Source: Methanobacteriota archaeon
Lineage (GTDB): Archaea; Halobacteriota; Methanosarcinia; Methanosarcinales; Methanosarcinaceae
Reading direction: 5' to 3'
NCBI GenBank assembly: GCA_030837265.1
Contig: JAUPKV010000396.1
Span: 1-17,249 of the forward strand
DNA length: 17,249 nucleotides
In this document: piece by piece, positions 7,424-13,884 of the stretch
How positions within the stretch are numbered: position 1 is the stretch's first letter
How the letters are laid out: each line of letters opens with the position of its first letter
Notes under the pieces: model-generated
The model's input: the letters and a program-made list of their open reading frames with translations, nothing else
Database searches by the model: none
What the model was told of the DNA's origin: nothing
Translations under genes and position numbers: made by a program

Positions 7424-7813
7424 ATGACTGAGATACTTGAACAACTCAAAAAATCAATTCATAATACTACCGAAGCAGGCATAAATGACTTTTCAGGCGA
7501 ATTTATTAGCTTTGAAGAAAGAGAAACACACCATAGTGTGGTTCTTGATAAAAGCATTTCAAAATTTGATCTAATGATAAATAATGTGCTTTTTGCAATT
7601 GAACTTCAAGGCGAATCTCTACCAATTGACGAAGTTCCTGAAGCAGGAAATAGCGAAGAGCTCGATGCTCAGATTGAGCTTCTAGCCAAACTAAATAACA
7701 GCATTCGGGTACTTTCAGAATCAAGGTCTTACCTCGAGGTCCTTAGAGCTGAAATGGTACAGGAAGCTGGCAGACAGGCTTCCAAACACTTGAGAATCGG
7801 GACAGAACTTTAA
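7424..7813 (+). CDS. Small helical protein of unknown function
   Basis: I do not recognise this 129-residue protein. It is acidic, has no cysteine, no signal peptide and no membrane segment, and looks mainly alpha-helical; the region about 78-115 (SEELDAQIELLAKLNNSIRVL and onward) has the heptad character of a short coiled coil. The ATG at 7424 is preceded by AGGAG at the right distance (eight bases); an in-frame GTG nine bases earlier overlaps that site and is rejected. It stands alone between the cysteine-rich protein gene and mntP, with more than 500 bases of repeat- and promoter-bearing sequence in front, so it appears to have its own regulation. It may be a lineage-restricted protein; function cannot be inferred. 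Confidence 0.72.
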   Translation: MTEILEQLKKSIHNTTEAGINDFSGEFISFEERETHHSVVLDKSISKFDLMINNVLFAIELQGESLPIDEVPEAGNSEELDAQIELLAKLNNSIRVLSESRSYLEVLRAEMVQEAGRQASKHLRIGTEL

Positions 7814-7953
7814 AGATAAATTCTCAATTCGTCTCTTTTTGTTTAATGACATCTTTTTTGGATTCCGGACTGTTTATACCCTGATTTTCTTGTTTTTCCT
7901 TTAAACATTGGATTTCGGGTTATCCTCGGTATAGGGCCAGTTTACTCAGCAAC

Positions 7954-7964
7954 TTAATATATTA
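7954..7964 (+). promoter_or_regulatory. Probable TATA box for mntP
   Basis: TTAATATATTA lies about 55 bases before the ATG, predicting a leader of about 30 bases. GGAG at 8004-8007 is the ribosome binding site, eight bases before the start. Confidence 0.45.
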
Positions 7965-8015
7965 GGTCTTTATTGTCTCATAAGATTTATGAAAAACGAA
8001 CTTGGAGTTTAATCA

Positions 8016-8576
8016 ATGCCTTTTTTAACCGATCTCCTGTTAGGCCTGGGACTTTCAATGGACGCCTTTGCAGTCTCAATGTCCAGCGGTACCATGATAA
8101 GGCCTTTTCGGGTAAAAGATGCTTTTAAACTAGCTGTCTTTTTCGGAGGCTTTCAGGCTCTAATGCCCATCATTGGTTGGCTTGGAGGCAATTTGGTACA
8201 GTCTCTTGTCTCAGCTTATGCCTCCTGGATTGCTTTTGGCCTTCTGGTTTTTATCGGAATAAAAATGATTTATGAGGCTTTTTACGGGAGCCCGGACGGA
8301 AGGGCAGCTTCCCTCAGTTATCGGATGCTTTTTATGCTTGCAATTGCAACAAGCATCGATGCCCTGGCTGTAGGAATTAGCTTTGCCTTCTTAAAAACAT
8401 CTGTTTTTGAGCCTGCAGCTATTATTGGTTGCGTAACCTTCTTTATGTCATTTTGCGGAGCCATCCTTGGGTATAGAATAGGCCACTTTCTGGAGAACGA
8501 GGTTGAAATTCTTGGCGGCTTGATCCTTATAGGGCTCGGCATAAAAATCCTTGCAGAACACTTGTTTCAGGTATAA
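8016..8576 (+). CDS. mntP: Manganese efflux pump MntP
   Basis: A 186-residue inner-membrane protein with six hydrophobic helices in two repeated halves, typical length for MntP (formerly DUF204/YebN). Each half carries the family's acidic signature: GLSMDAFAVSMSSG with Asp16 and ATSIDALAVGISFAF with Asp115; in characterised bacterial MntP the matching aspartates are needed for Mn(II) export. Glycine-rich helices (LILIGLGIKIL) close the protein. It likely exports excess Mn(II). It has its own TATA box and ribosome binding site. I looked for a yybP-type manganese riboswitch in the 202 bases upstream and saw no convincing one. The dehydrogenase gene begins 66 bases downstream, but a separate TATA box there suggests independent transcription. 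Confidence 0.92.
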   Translation: MPFLTDLLLGLGLSMDAFAVSMSSGTMIRPFRVKDAFKLAVFFGGFQALMPIIGWLGGNLVQSLVSAYASWIAFGLLVFIGIKMIYEAFYGSPDGRAASLSYRMLFMLAIATSIDALAVGISFAFLKTSVFEPAAIIGCVTFFMSFCGAILGYRIGHFLENEVEILGGLILIGLGIKILAEHLFQV

Positions 8577-8611
8577 AAATTCCATTCAATATCTGAAAAA
8601 TTTGCAGCAGA

Positions 8612-8619
8612 TTCATATA
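8612..8619 (+). promoter_or_regulatory. Possible TATA box for the dehydrogenase gene
   Basis: TTCATATA lies 24-31 bases before the ATG at 8643. With no Shine-Dalgarno upstream of that ATG, a leaderless or near-leaderless mRNA is possible. Confidence 0.35.
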
Positions 8620-8642
8620 CTTCAAGTCATAGATGCAGTAAC

Positions 8643-9650
8643 ATGAAGCTTGCTGTAATTGAAGGCGACGGGATTGGCAGAGAAGTTATCCCTGAAGCCG
8701 TTAAAGTCCTTGATGCTTTCGGACTCGAAATTGATAAATTGCCACTCGAATTAGGCTATGCCCGGTGGGAGAGAACAGGCACTGCGATGTCCGATGAAGA
8801 TATCGAGCTCATAAAACAATGTGATTCAGTTCTTTTTGGAGCAATAACTACAGTTCCTGATCCTAATTACAAGAGCATACTGCTGACTCTCAGAAAGGAA
8901 CTGGACCTCTACGCCAATATAAGACCTATCAAACCCCTCCCAGGTATAACTGGCGTTACGGGAAGGAACGATTTTGACTTTGTTATTGTCAGGGAAAACA
9001 CAGAAGGGCTGTATTCGGGGATTGAGGAGATCGGACCTGAGCTATCCTGGACAAAAAGGATTATCACCCGGAAAGGCTCGGAGAGAATTGCTGCATACGC
9101 GTGCAAACTTGCAAAAAATAGAAAAAACAAAGTGACAATTGTCCATAAATCCAATGTTTTAAAATCCGATAAGCTTTTCCTTGATGTCTGCCGGCAGACC
9201 GCCAGTACGGCTGGAGTAGAGTATAGCGATATGCTGGTTGATTCAATGGCTTACAGTCTTATCATGCGCCCTGAGAAATATGATGTTGTAGTTACGACAA
9301 ACCTTTTCGGAGATATTTTGAGTGACATGTGTGCGGCGCTCGTTGGAAGCCTTGGCCTTGTTCCCAGTGCAAACATAGGGGAAAAATATGCTTTTTTTGA
9401 GCCAGTGCATGGCAGTGCCCCCGATATAGCAGGAAAAGGTATTGCCAACCCTCTTGCTGCAATCCTTTGCGTAAAAATGTTGCTTGAATGGATGGGAGAT
9501 AGTCGTGCTTCGGTTATTGATGATGCAATAGCCTATGTACTACAAAAAAAGGTTATTACTCCTGATCTGGGAGGTAAGGCCAGCACGATTGAAGTTGGGA
9601 ATGCGGTTGCCGAATATGTTAAAAATACAAAAACAAAGGAGCCGAAATAA
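8643..9650 (+). CDS. Isopropylmalate/homoisocitrate-type dehydrogenase
   Basis: A 335-residue NAD(P)-dependent beta-decarboxylating dehydrogenase, full length for the family. It oxidises and decarboxylates a 2-alkyl-3-hydroxy diacid. Seen in order: GDGIGREV (8-15), the substrate-specificity segment [18 protein letters not shown] with Arg84 and Arg94, [10 protein letters not shown] with Arg117 and Tyr124, catalytic Lys169 (VHKSNVLK), metal-binding Asp200, Asp224 and Asp228 ([17 protein letters not shown]), and the nucleotide-binding [18 protein letters not shown]. In leucine synthesis this would be LeuB; in coenzyme B synthesis AksF (homoisocitrate and longer homologues). The homoaconitase-like subunit at 5496 would precede it in either pathway. 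The loop sequence alone does not settle the substrate, so I leave the symbol open. No Shine-Dalgarno is seen before the ATG. Confidence 0.9.
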   Translation: MKLAVIEGDGIGREVIPEAVKVLDAFGLEIDKLPLELGYARWERTGTAMSDEDIELIKQCDSVLFGAITTVPDPNYKSILLTLRKELDLYANIRPIKPLPGITGVTGRNDFDFVIVRENTEGLYSGIEEIGPELSWTKRIITRKGSERIAAYACKLAKNRKNKVTIVHKSNVLKSDKLFLDVCRQTASTAGVEYSDMLVDSMAYSLIMRPEKYDVVVTTNLFGDILSDMCAALVGSLGLVPSANIGEKYAFFEPVHGSAPDIAGKGIANPLAAILCVKMLLEWMGDSRASVIDDAIAYVLQKKVITPDLGGKASTIEVGNAVAEYVKNTKTKEPK

Positions 9651-9730
9651 AAGAGCAAATAGATAGTTTTGCTGTTATATTAAATCCCTCTAAAACATTT
9701 AAGTAATTACCATACAATATTAAAAGTGTT

Positions 9731-9750
9731 CTCCTAAAATATTTAGGGAG
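9731..9750. promoter_or_regulatory. Inverted repeat just upstream of the lipoprotein TATA box
   Basis: CTCCTAAA pairs with TTTAGGGAG (one bulged G) around a three-base loop. It ends three bases before the TATA box for the acetolactate decarboxylase gene, where an archaeal activator or repressor could bind, but it could also belong to the 3' end of the dehydrogenase transcript. Confidence 0.4.
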
Positions 9751-9752
9751 TG

Positions 9753-9764
9753 TTTAAATATAAA
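9753..9764 (+). promoter_or_regulatory. TATA box, probable leaderless promoter
   Basis: TTTAAATATAAA is centred about 25 bases before the ATG at 9784, with no Shine-Dalgarno between, so translation probably starts at the 5' end of the mRNA. Confidence 0.55.
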
Positions 9765-9783
9765 AATTGTAATAAGTATTTAA

Positions 9784-10632
9784 ATGGATAAAATGAACAA
9801 AAAAAGTTTTTTCATTATTTTTTCAATTATTTTATGCATTCTTCTTTCCGGCTGCACAGAATCCTCCGATAAGCTCTCAGGGGAGCAAAAAGGCGGGGAA
9901 AATTCAATTTCCGGCTCACATGGGATCGGAACTGATTCTCTCTATCAGGTCTCGACAATCGATGCTTTGCTTCAAGGAGTTTACGATGGAGCATTGTCTT
10001 TTAAAGAGCTAAAAACCCACGGAGATTTCGGAATCGGCACTATCGACGGACTTGATGGAGAAATGCTGGCCCTTGATGGAAATTACTATCAAATCAAAAC
10101 CGATGGGATCGCATATTCCGTTTCTGACAATATGACTACGCCGTTTGCCACGGTTACCCATTTTGAAGCTGACGAAGGTTATCGGCTTGAAAAACCAATG
10201 AACCTGACGGAACTTGAGCAGTACCTGGACCGAGACCTGCCTTCTGAAAACTTTTTTTACGCCATCCGAGTTAATGGAAACTTTTCATACCTGAAGGTGC
10301 GCAGTGTACCGAAGCAGGAAAAACCATATCGCAAACTTGCGGATGTTGTCTCTAATCAGACTGTCTTTGAATTTAAAAATGTAAGCGGCACACTCGTTGG
10401 GTTCAAGACTCCGGAATACGCCAGGGGCATTAATGTTCCAGGTTACCATCTTCATTTTATTGCCTTAAACAGGAACACAGGAGGACATGTCCTGGAGCTT
10501 GAGCTTGGTAACGGAACTGCCTTGATTGACACTAAAACCGCTTTTTATATGGAACTTCCCACGAGCGGTAACTTTGCAAGAGTAGAACTGGGACAGGATC
10601 TGAAATCCGAATTGAAAACTGTTGAAAAGTGA
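9784..10632 (+). CDS. Exported lipoprotein alpha-acetolactate decarboxylase
   Basis: A 282-residue enzyme expected to convert 2-acetolactate to acetoin and CO2. After a lipoprotein signal (basic KK at 6-7, hydrophobic core, lipobox LLSGC with Cys24) and a short polar linker, the acetolactate decarboxylase fold runs from about residue 50: STIDALLQGVYDG, THGDFGIGTIDGLDGEM with Glu93, KVRSVP with Arg173, the zinc histidines in PGYHLHFI (His222, His224) and GGHVLEL (His235), and MELPTSGNF with Glu257. These match the known zinc ligands and active-site Glu/Arg residues, so it should be active. Bacterial relatives are often cytoplasmic or secreted without lipid; here the protein appears anchored outside the membrane. 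The leaderless promoter suggests its own transcription unit. ATG at 9784 or 9793 could be the start; both keep the signal. No acetolactate synthase gene is seen nearby. Confidence 0.9.
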   Translation: MDKMNKKSFFIIFSIILCILLSGCTESSDKLSGEQKGGENSISGSHGIGTDSLYQVSTIDALLQGVYDGALSFKELKTHGDFGIGTIDGLDGEMLALDGNYYQIKTDGIAYSVSDNMTTPFATVTHFEADEGYRLEKPMNLTELEQYLDRDLPSENFFYAIRVNGNFSYLKVRSVPKQEKPYRKLADVVSNQTVFEFKNVSGTLVGFKTPEYARGINVPGYHLHFIALNRNTGGHVLELELGNGTALIDTKTAFYMELPTSGNFARVELGQDLKSELKTVEK

Positions 10633-10644
10633 GTTTTAGCTAGA

Positions 10645-10685
10645 AGGTAATTTTCCGCCAATTACCTCCTTATAGTGCAATTTTT
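10645..10685 (+). terminator. Hairpin and T-tract after the decarboxylase gene
   Basis: AGGTAATT (10645-10652) and AATTACCT (10660-10667) form a perfect eight-base stem with loop TTCCGCC; a short T-tract follows at 10681-10685. It starts 12 bases past the stop codon. Confidence 0.55.
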
Positions 10686-10763
10686 CCACAGATTTCCTCT
10701 TAAACTCACTTTTCAGTTTTACAATTTTGAGAGATTTTGCAGCTTATTATTGTTTTCGTCACC

Positions 10764-10827
10764 GTGTAGACACTACTTATTACTGTGCAGACATCTACAT
10801 TGTGCAGACACTATCATTGTGTGGCAC
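10764..10827. repeat. Degenerate short repeats, GTGYAGACA-like
   Basis: GTGTAGACACTA (10764), GTGCAGACATCT (10785), GTGCAGACACTA (10802) and a decayed GTGTGGCAC (10819) are spaced 21, 17 and 17 bases. They lie in a noncoding stretch between convergent units. No function is evident. Confidence 0.55.
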
Positions 10828-10828
10828 T

Positions 10829-10969
10829 TTATACTGGTATTAAAGCTCTGACTTTAAAACTCATTAGCTGGACATTCCCTAATTGTCCAGTGAGATTTGT
10901 GTTTCTAAAGCTTTCAAACTGCTCATAATAGTGAGCACGTTCAACCAATCCTTTGAATATTTCTTCCAT
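10829..10969 (-). CDS. Possible small protein, 46 residues
   Basis: The ATG at 10969 follows GAGGT by seven bases on the minus strand, a well-placed ribosome binding site, and opens a 46-codon frame beginning MEEIFKGLVERAHYYEQFESF. The frame stays open 35 codons further upstream to 11074, but that extension has no ribosome binding site, so the short form is preferred. An A/T-rich TATA-like stretch (TTTAATAAATAC on the minus strand, about 11002-11013) lies upstream. The product is soluble, with an amphipathic helix at the N-terminus; I recognise no family. It could be a genuine small gene or a chance frame with a good site. It lies in a 594-base stretch without other genes. Confidence 0.4.
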   Translation of the reverse strand: MEEIFKGLVERAHYYEQFESFRNTNLTGQLGNVQLMSFKVRALIPV

Positions 10970-11155
10970 GTACTTACCTCTAAACTCAATAACTACTTCA
11001 GTATTTATTAAAATCAGCCAAGCGGAGTGAAAGTATTTTTTGATAAAGTCGCAGTCCGGCGGTTTCAAAACCATATGGCTTATGCGCTTGAAATATCAGA
11101 GAAAAGTTTGAAAAAGAATGATTTTTTTGGTTTGAAAAATGGTAAAATTTAGGAT

Positions 11156-11187
11156 GAAAAAAATTAAAAGATAAAAAAATTAAATTA
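11156..11187 (-). terminator. Minus-strand T-tract terminator after the ferritin-like gene
   Basis: Read on the minus strand, two T7 runs (complement of 11173-11179 and 11157-11163) occur 48-70 bases past the ferritin-like stop codon within very A/T-rich sequence. Oligo-T runs are the main archaeal termination signal. Confidence 0.5.
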
Positions 11188-11226
11188 ACAGATAAAATAA
11201 TTTATATTTTTTCTCCATTTTTTATT

Positions 11227-11733
11227 TCAGGTCTGCATACGGAAACTTGTTAGGGCCTCCAGGTATTCATCAATCATCTCGTAGTGTAATCTCTCGTATC
11301 TCGATAGCATCCGGAAGAAATCTTCCAGGTCCTTATCTTCGACTCTTTTTGCCAGCTCGGAGTAAAAATCCTCACTTTTCCGCTCGTGTCTCATGGCTGC
11401 AACTAGGATGCCCGCATCTCCAAGTGTGATTTCCCCTCCTTTTGTTCGAGCCTGATTAAACTCAGGGGTAAAAGACTGACTACTGGGCATCTCCGTGGTG
11501 ACAACTGGCAATTCTTTTTTGCTACGATAGGTCTCCAGGTAGTCAATATGCTTTTTTTCCTCACTAGCGAGTTCTTCATAGAGTTCTCTTAACTTCGGGT
11601 TGTCCATTAAGGCCGCTTTACTAAGATAAAAATCTCTTGCCTCAATCTCCCTCTCAATTGCCAGAGCAATGGCTTCTTCGATCCCCTTAAGATTTTTCAC
11701 TTCTTCTACTACACCTTGATATGCACTTCTCAT
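11227..11733 (-). CDS. Ferritin-like (rubrerythrin-type) diiron protein
   Basis: A 168-residue four-helix-bundle protein without the C-terminal rubredoxin domain of classical rubrerythrin. Metal-site patterns appear twice: IEREIEARDFY (Glu31) with EEKKH (Glu59-x-x-His62) in the first helix pair, and HERKSEDFY (Glu121) with YERLHYE (Glu147-x-x-His150) in the second. Such proteins bind a diiron centre and commonly reduce peroxide or handle iron. The middle (about 72-103) is a polar linker longer than in minimal forms. The ATG follows GAGGAG by seven bases. The gene lies 112 bases downstream of afpA on the same strand; with isf it suggests a redox or oxidative-stress group. Electron donor and precise reaction are inferred, not shown. 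Confidence 0.85.
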   Translation of the reverse strand: MRSAYQGVVEEVKNLKGIEEAIALAIEREIEARDFYLSKAALMDNPKLRELYEELASEEKKHIDYLETYRSKKELPVVTTEMPSSQSFTPEFNQARTKGGEITLGDAGILVAAMRHERKSEDFYSELAKRVEDKDLEDFFRMLSRYERLHYEMIDEYLEALTSFRMQT

Positions 11734-11845
11734 ATCCTTTCTCCTCGTATTTTCAGCCTTTCAGGTTATCCATTTTAATTTTTCAGATTATCAAGCTTTT
11801 AAAATTTTTAAGGTTTTCCCACCTTATTTAACTTTATCAGACCTA

Positions 11846-12478
11846 TTATGCTTGGATTTCCTTTTTCTTTTTCTTCGTGCGGTCTTTATATTTCTGAGTA
11901 ATGTCTTCAGTAGGCCGTTCAAGTCCGACGATGTCGAAGATATCATATGGGCTTTCCAGTACTGTGATGTTCTCCATCCGCGAGAGCTTCTCAGAGTTTT
12001 CAATATCTACTTCGCGCATTGTAAGCTCAAAAGTTCTGCCGTTGGGTGCAGAGGTTTTTACAGTTCCTCTCTTAAGGTCTACAGGCAGGATAAATATGGG
12101 CGTCTTTCCTTTTGCAGTCTGAGAAACTGAATTTGTTACAAGGGTATCAGCAATCCCATATACGATCTTTGCCACCGTGTTAGCTGTTGCCGGAGCTATT
12201 AGCAGGAAATCATAATATCCCATCTGCAGCGGCCCTGCAATGAATGGAGAATTGGGACCTGCATCTACTTTGAAGTTAGGGAAATCCCTCTGAATTTTAT
12301 CCCACAGATGATACCATTTCATTACAGTCTCGCCCTCTTTAGACAGGAAAACCATTGTTTCAACCCCGGTTCGTTCCTTAATATCCACCAGAACGCTATA
12401 GGTCTCAATCATCTGGTCTCCGGAACCAGTTATTCCCCATGCTATGCGCTTTACTTTCTTGCCTAACGGTTCTATCAA
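11846..12478 (-). CDS. afpA: Archaeoflavoprotein AfpA (HFCD-type flavoprotein)
   Basis: A 210-residue flavoprotein of the flavin-dependent decarboxylase-like fold: KRIAWGITGSGDQM at the N-terminus binds FMN phosphate, and GPLQMGYYDFLLIAPATANTVAKIVYGIADTLVTN is the conserved central flavin/trimer segment. The AfpA of Archaeoglobus fulgidus, also linked to an iron-sulfur flavoprotein gene, takes electrons from ferredoxin; the same role is likely here but the final acceptor is unknown. The C-terminus is a lysine-rich tail (DRTKKKKKEIQA). The start is a TTG at 12478, preceded by GAGGGTG at a proper distance; no ATG fits the conserved N-terminus. A 24-base imperfect palindrome lies 18 bases upstream and may be an operator. 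The isf gene is 159 bases upstream on the same strand. Confidence 0.88.
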   Translation of the reverse strand: MIEPLGKKVKRIAWGITGSGDQMIETYSVLVDIKERTGVETMVFLSKEGETVMKWYHLWDKIQRDFPNFKVDAGPNSPFIAGPLQMGYYDFLLIAPATANTVAKIVYGIADTLVTNSVSQTAKGKTPIFILPVDLKRGTVKTSAPNGRTFELTMREVDIENSEKLSRMENITVLESPYDIFDIVGLERPTEDITQKYKDRTKKKKKEIQA

Positions 12479-12495
12479 AATAACACCCTCTTTTT

Positions 12496-12519
12496 AATCA
12501 ATTAAACGTTCAATTGATT
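12496..12519. promoter_or_regulatory. 24-base palindrome upstream of afpA, candidate operator
   Basis: AATCAATT, one base, AACGTT, one base, AATTGATT: 22 of 24 positions are symmetric. A minus-strand TATA-like element (AAATAAATA, about 12525-12535) lies just upstream, so the palindrome would cover the predicted transcription start. This is the usual placement for an archaeal repressor site. Confidence 0.5.
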
Positions 12520-12637
12520 TACTACTCTATTTATTTCGATTATTAATGATATTTCTTAAATAAAAATACCTCTCCTCTGAAACAATGAACTTCTGAGAAC
12601 TACTACATATCAGATTGCCTTGAATTCAGCTTTAGCT

Positions 12638-13273
12638 TTAGGTTTCTGCAGCTTTCTTTATTAATTGGGTTGTCCGGATGAGGTTCTTTAGAGTTTTTCT
12701 GAGGCTCCTCATGCCTTCGGAATCTTCGGAAACCCCTTCTGCTCCGTTGTCTTTTGACCAGAAAGTTCCCCCTAGATTTGCTCCGAAAGAACCACCTCCA
12801 ACAGGGATCATTTCATTGATAACGTAAAAATTAAGGATAGTCTGAATGGACGGCTCCTGTCCGCCTATTCGGTCTCCTCCGTCTGCTATTCCCATTCCTA
12901 CTTTATTTTGAAAAACCTTCGGGTCTCTAGCAACAACAGCTCTGCATCGGTCCATTATTGTTTTAGTCTGGGCACTGACTGTTCCCTGATAAACTGGAGT
13001 ACCTATTATCCAGGCGTCAGCCCAGATCATTTTGTCATACAGCTCAGCCGAGATGTCATCCTTGTGAACACAGCCTTCTTTTTTCCTTATACAGAAATCG
13101 CAGTGAATGCAGAAATTCAATTTTTTCCCTTTAGCGGAAAAGTAATCTGTTTCTGCACCATATTTTTCTTTTGCAACTCGAAGCGCTTCCTGAACCAGAA
13201 AATCAGTTGCCATGTTCCTGGGACTTCCTGATATGCCGAGAATTCTTAGCGGTTTGACTTCTATTTCCTGCAT
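12638..13273 (-). CDS. isf: Iron-sulfur flavoprotein Isf (NADPH-dependent FMN reductase-like)
   Basis: A 211-residue flavodoxin-fold protein. FMN is bound by GISGSPRNMATDFL (Ser15-Gly-Ser-Pro-Arg-Asn20), GTPVYQGTVSAQTKTIMDR and the DGGDRIGGQE loop. A compact cluster motif, Cys55-x2-Cys58-x2-Cys61-x6-Cys68, sits after the first alpha-beta units and holds a [4Fe-4S] cluster in characterised Isf; its spacing is within the known range. Isf of Methanosarcina takes electrons from ferredoxin and can reduce O2 and H2O2. The ATG follows GGAGGGG closely. It is the first gene of a minus-strand series isf, afpA, ferritin-like protein, although gaps of 159 and 112 bases allow separate promoters. A 9-base direct repeat lies 39-56 bases upstream. 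Confidence 0.92.
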   Translation of the reverse strand: MQEIEVKPLRILGISGSPRNMATDFLVQEALRVAKEKYGAETDYFSAKGKKLNFCIHCDFCIRKKEGCVHKDDISAELYDKMIWADAWIIGTPVYQGTVSAQTKTIMDRCRAVVARDPKVFQNKVGMGIADGGDRIGGQEPSIQTILNFYVINEMIPVGGGSFGANLGGTFWSKDNGAEGVSEDSEGMRSLRKTLKNLIRTTQLIKKAAET

Positions 13274-13311
13274 GTCCCCTCCGGAATTACCTTTTAATCT
13301 TCAATACTTAA

Positions 13312-13329
13312 AGATGTCATAGATGTCAT
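13312..13329. repeat. 9-base direct repeat upstream of isf
   Basis: AGATGTCAT occurs twice with no gap, 39-56 bases before the isf start codon, near its probable promoter. It may be a protein-binding site or chance. Confidence 0.4.
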
Positions 13330-13528
13330 TAAAAAAACACAGAGGAATACTTTTAAGGTGATATTATCAAATTTTATTAATAATAGGAGGGTAAATTAAT
13401 TAAAGATTGGCTTTTTTACTTTAATTCCAGATTCAAACTCTCTAAAATAATATTGGATATACTTTATATTATATAATCTGTAAAGTCAAATTTAAGGACT
13501 AAATGATGCTTTCTGACAAAATTAACTT

Positions 13529-13539
13529 TTTTATATAAC
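13529..13539 (+). promoter_or_regulatory. TATA box, probable mtaA promoter
   Basis: TTTTATATAAC is a close match to the archaeal TATA box and the best on this strand in the gap. Predicted start of transcription is near 13560. Confidence 0.55.
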
Positions 13540-13560
13540 TTATGTATATTATATGTAATG

Positions 13561-13590
13561 AACTGCAGGTTAATCCTGAAAACTACAGTT
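13561..13590 (+). promoter_or_regulatory. Predicted hairpin at the 5' end of the mtaA leader
   Basis: AACTG pairs with CAGTT and, inside it, CAGG with CCTG around loop TTAAT, with a seven-base bulge on the 3' side. It lies immediately after the predicted transcription start, where it could stabilise the mRNA. Confidence 0.35.
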
Positions 13591-13725
13591 TTTCAATAAG
13601 TTATTTATGGCGACTCCTTATTCCCAAACAATCATATAACATAAACAATAGATATATCGTCAATAAGGGAGGGGGACTTTGGTTTTAAGGCAACTCTTTG
13701 TCGCTGATGAATCTCAATATCTTAT

Positions 13726-13744
13726 TTACCTGGGGTTCAGGTAA
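13726..13744 (+). promoter_or_regulatory. Predicted hairpin in the mtaA leader
   Basis: TTACCTG and CAGGTAA form a perfect seven-base stem with loop GGGTT, about 140 bases before the mtaA start codon. A regulatory role is inferred only from position. Confidence 0.4.
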
Positions 13745-13884
13745 TTTAAAGATAAAAGGAATACTCCAGAAATCACTAAAGATTTAAGAGCACTTAGGAT
13801 TTAAATTTCATCGAAAAGGATCATCAAGATTTAGTCTAAAAAATTCTGAGTTCATAACTTTAACAAAATAGAGGGGAATCTATT

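Larger units (their letters stand above)
13274..13884. other. 611-base gap with divergent promoters and mtaA leader
   Basis: No credible gene is seen. The isf promoter lies at the left end (minus strand). A strong plus-strand TATA box at 13529-13539 would produce an mtaA leader of about 325 bases, which contains two hairpins (13561-13590 and 13726-13744). Long leaders are known for methanol methyltransferase genes in Methanosarcina. Confidence 0.6.

Noticed and set aside
7814..8015. yybP-type manganese riboswitch before mntP
   Set aside because: No matching paired helices or conserved loop sequences could be seen; only a TATA box and ribosome binding site are evident.
10829..11074. 81-residue form of the small minus-strand ORF
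   Set aside because: The upstream start has no ribosome binding site, whereas the internal ATG at 10969 has a well-placed GAGGT.
13385..13391. Ribosome binding site AGGAGGG for a missed gene
   Set aside because: No start codon follows within usable distance and the frames close quickly.
13704..13745. Box C/D small RNA (TGATGA near 13705)
   Set aside because: No CUGA D box at a suitable distance and no terminal stem.
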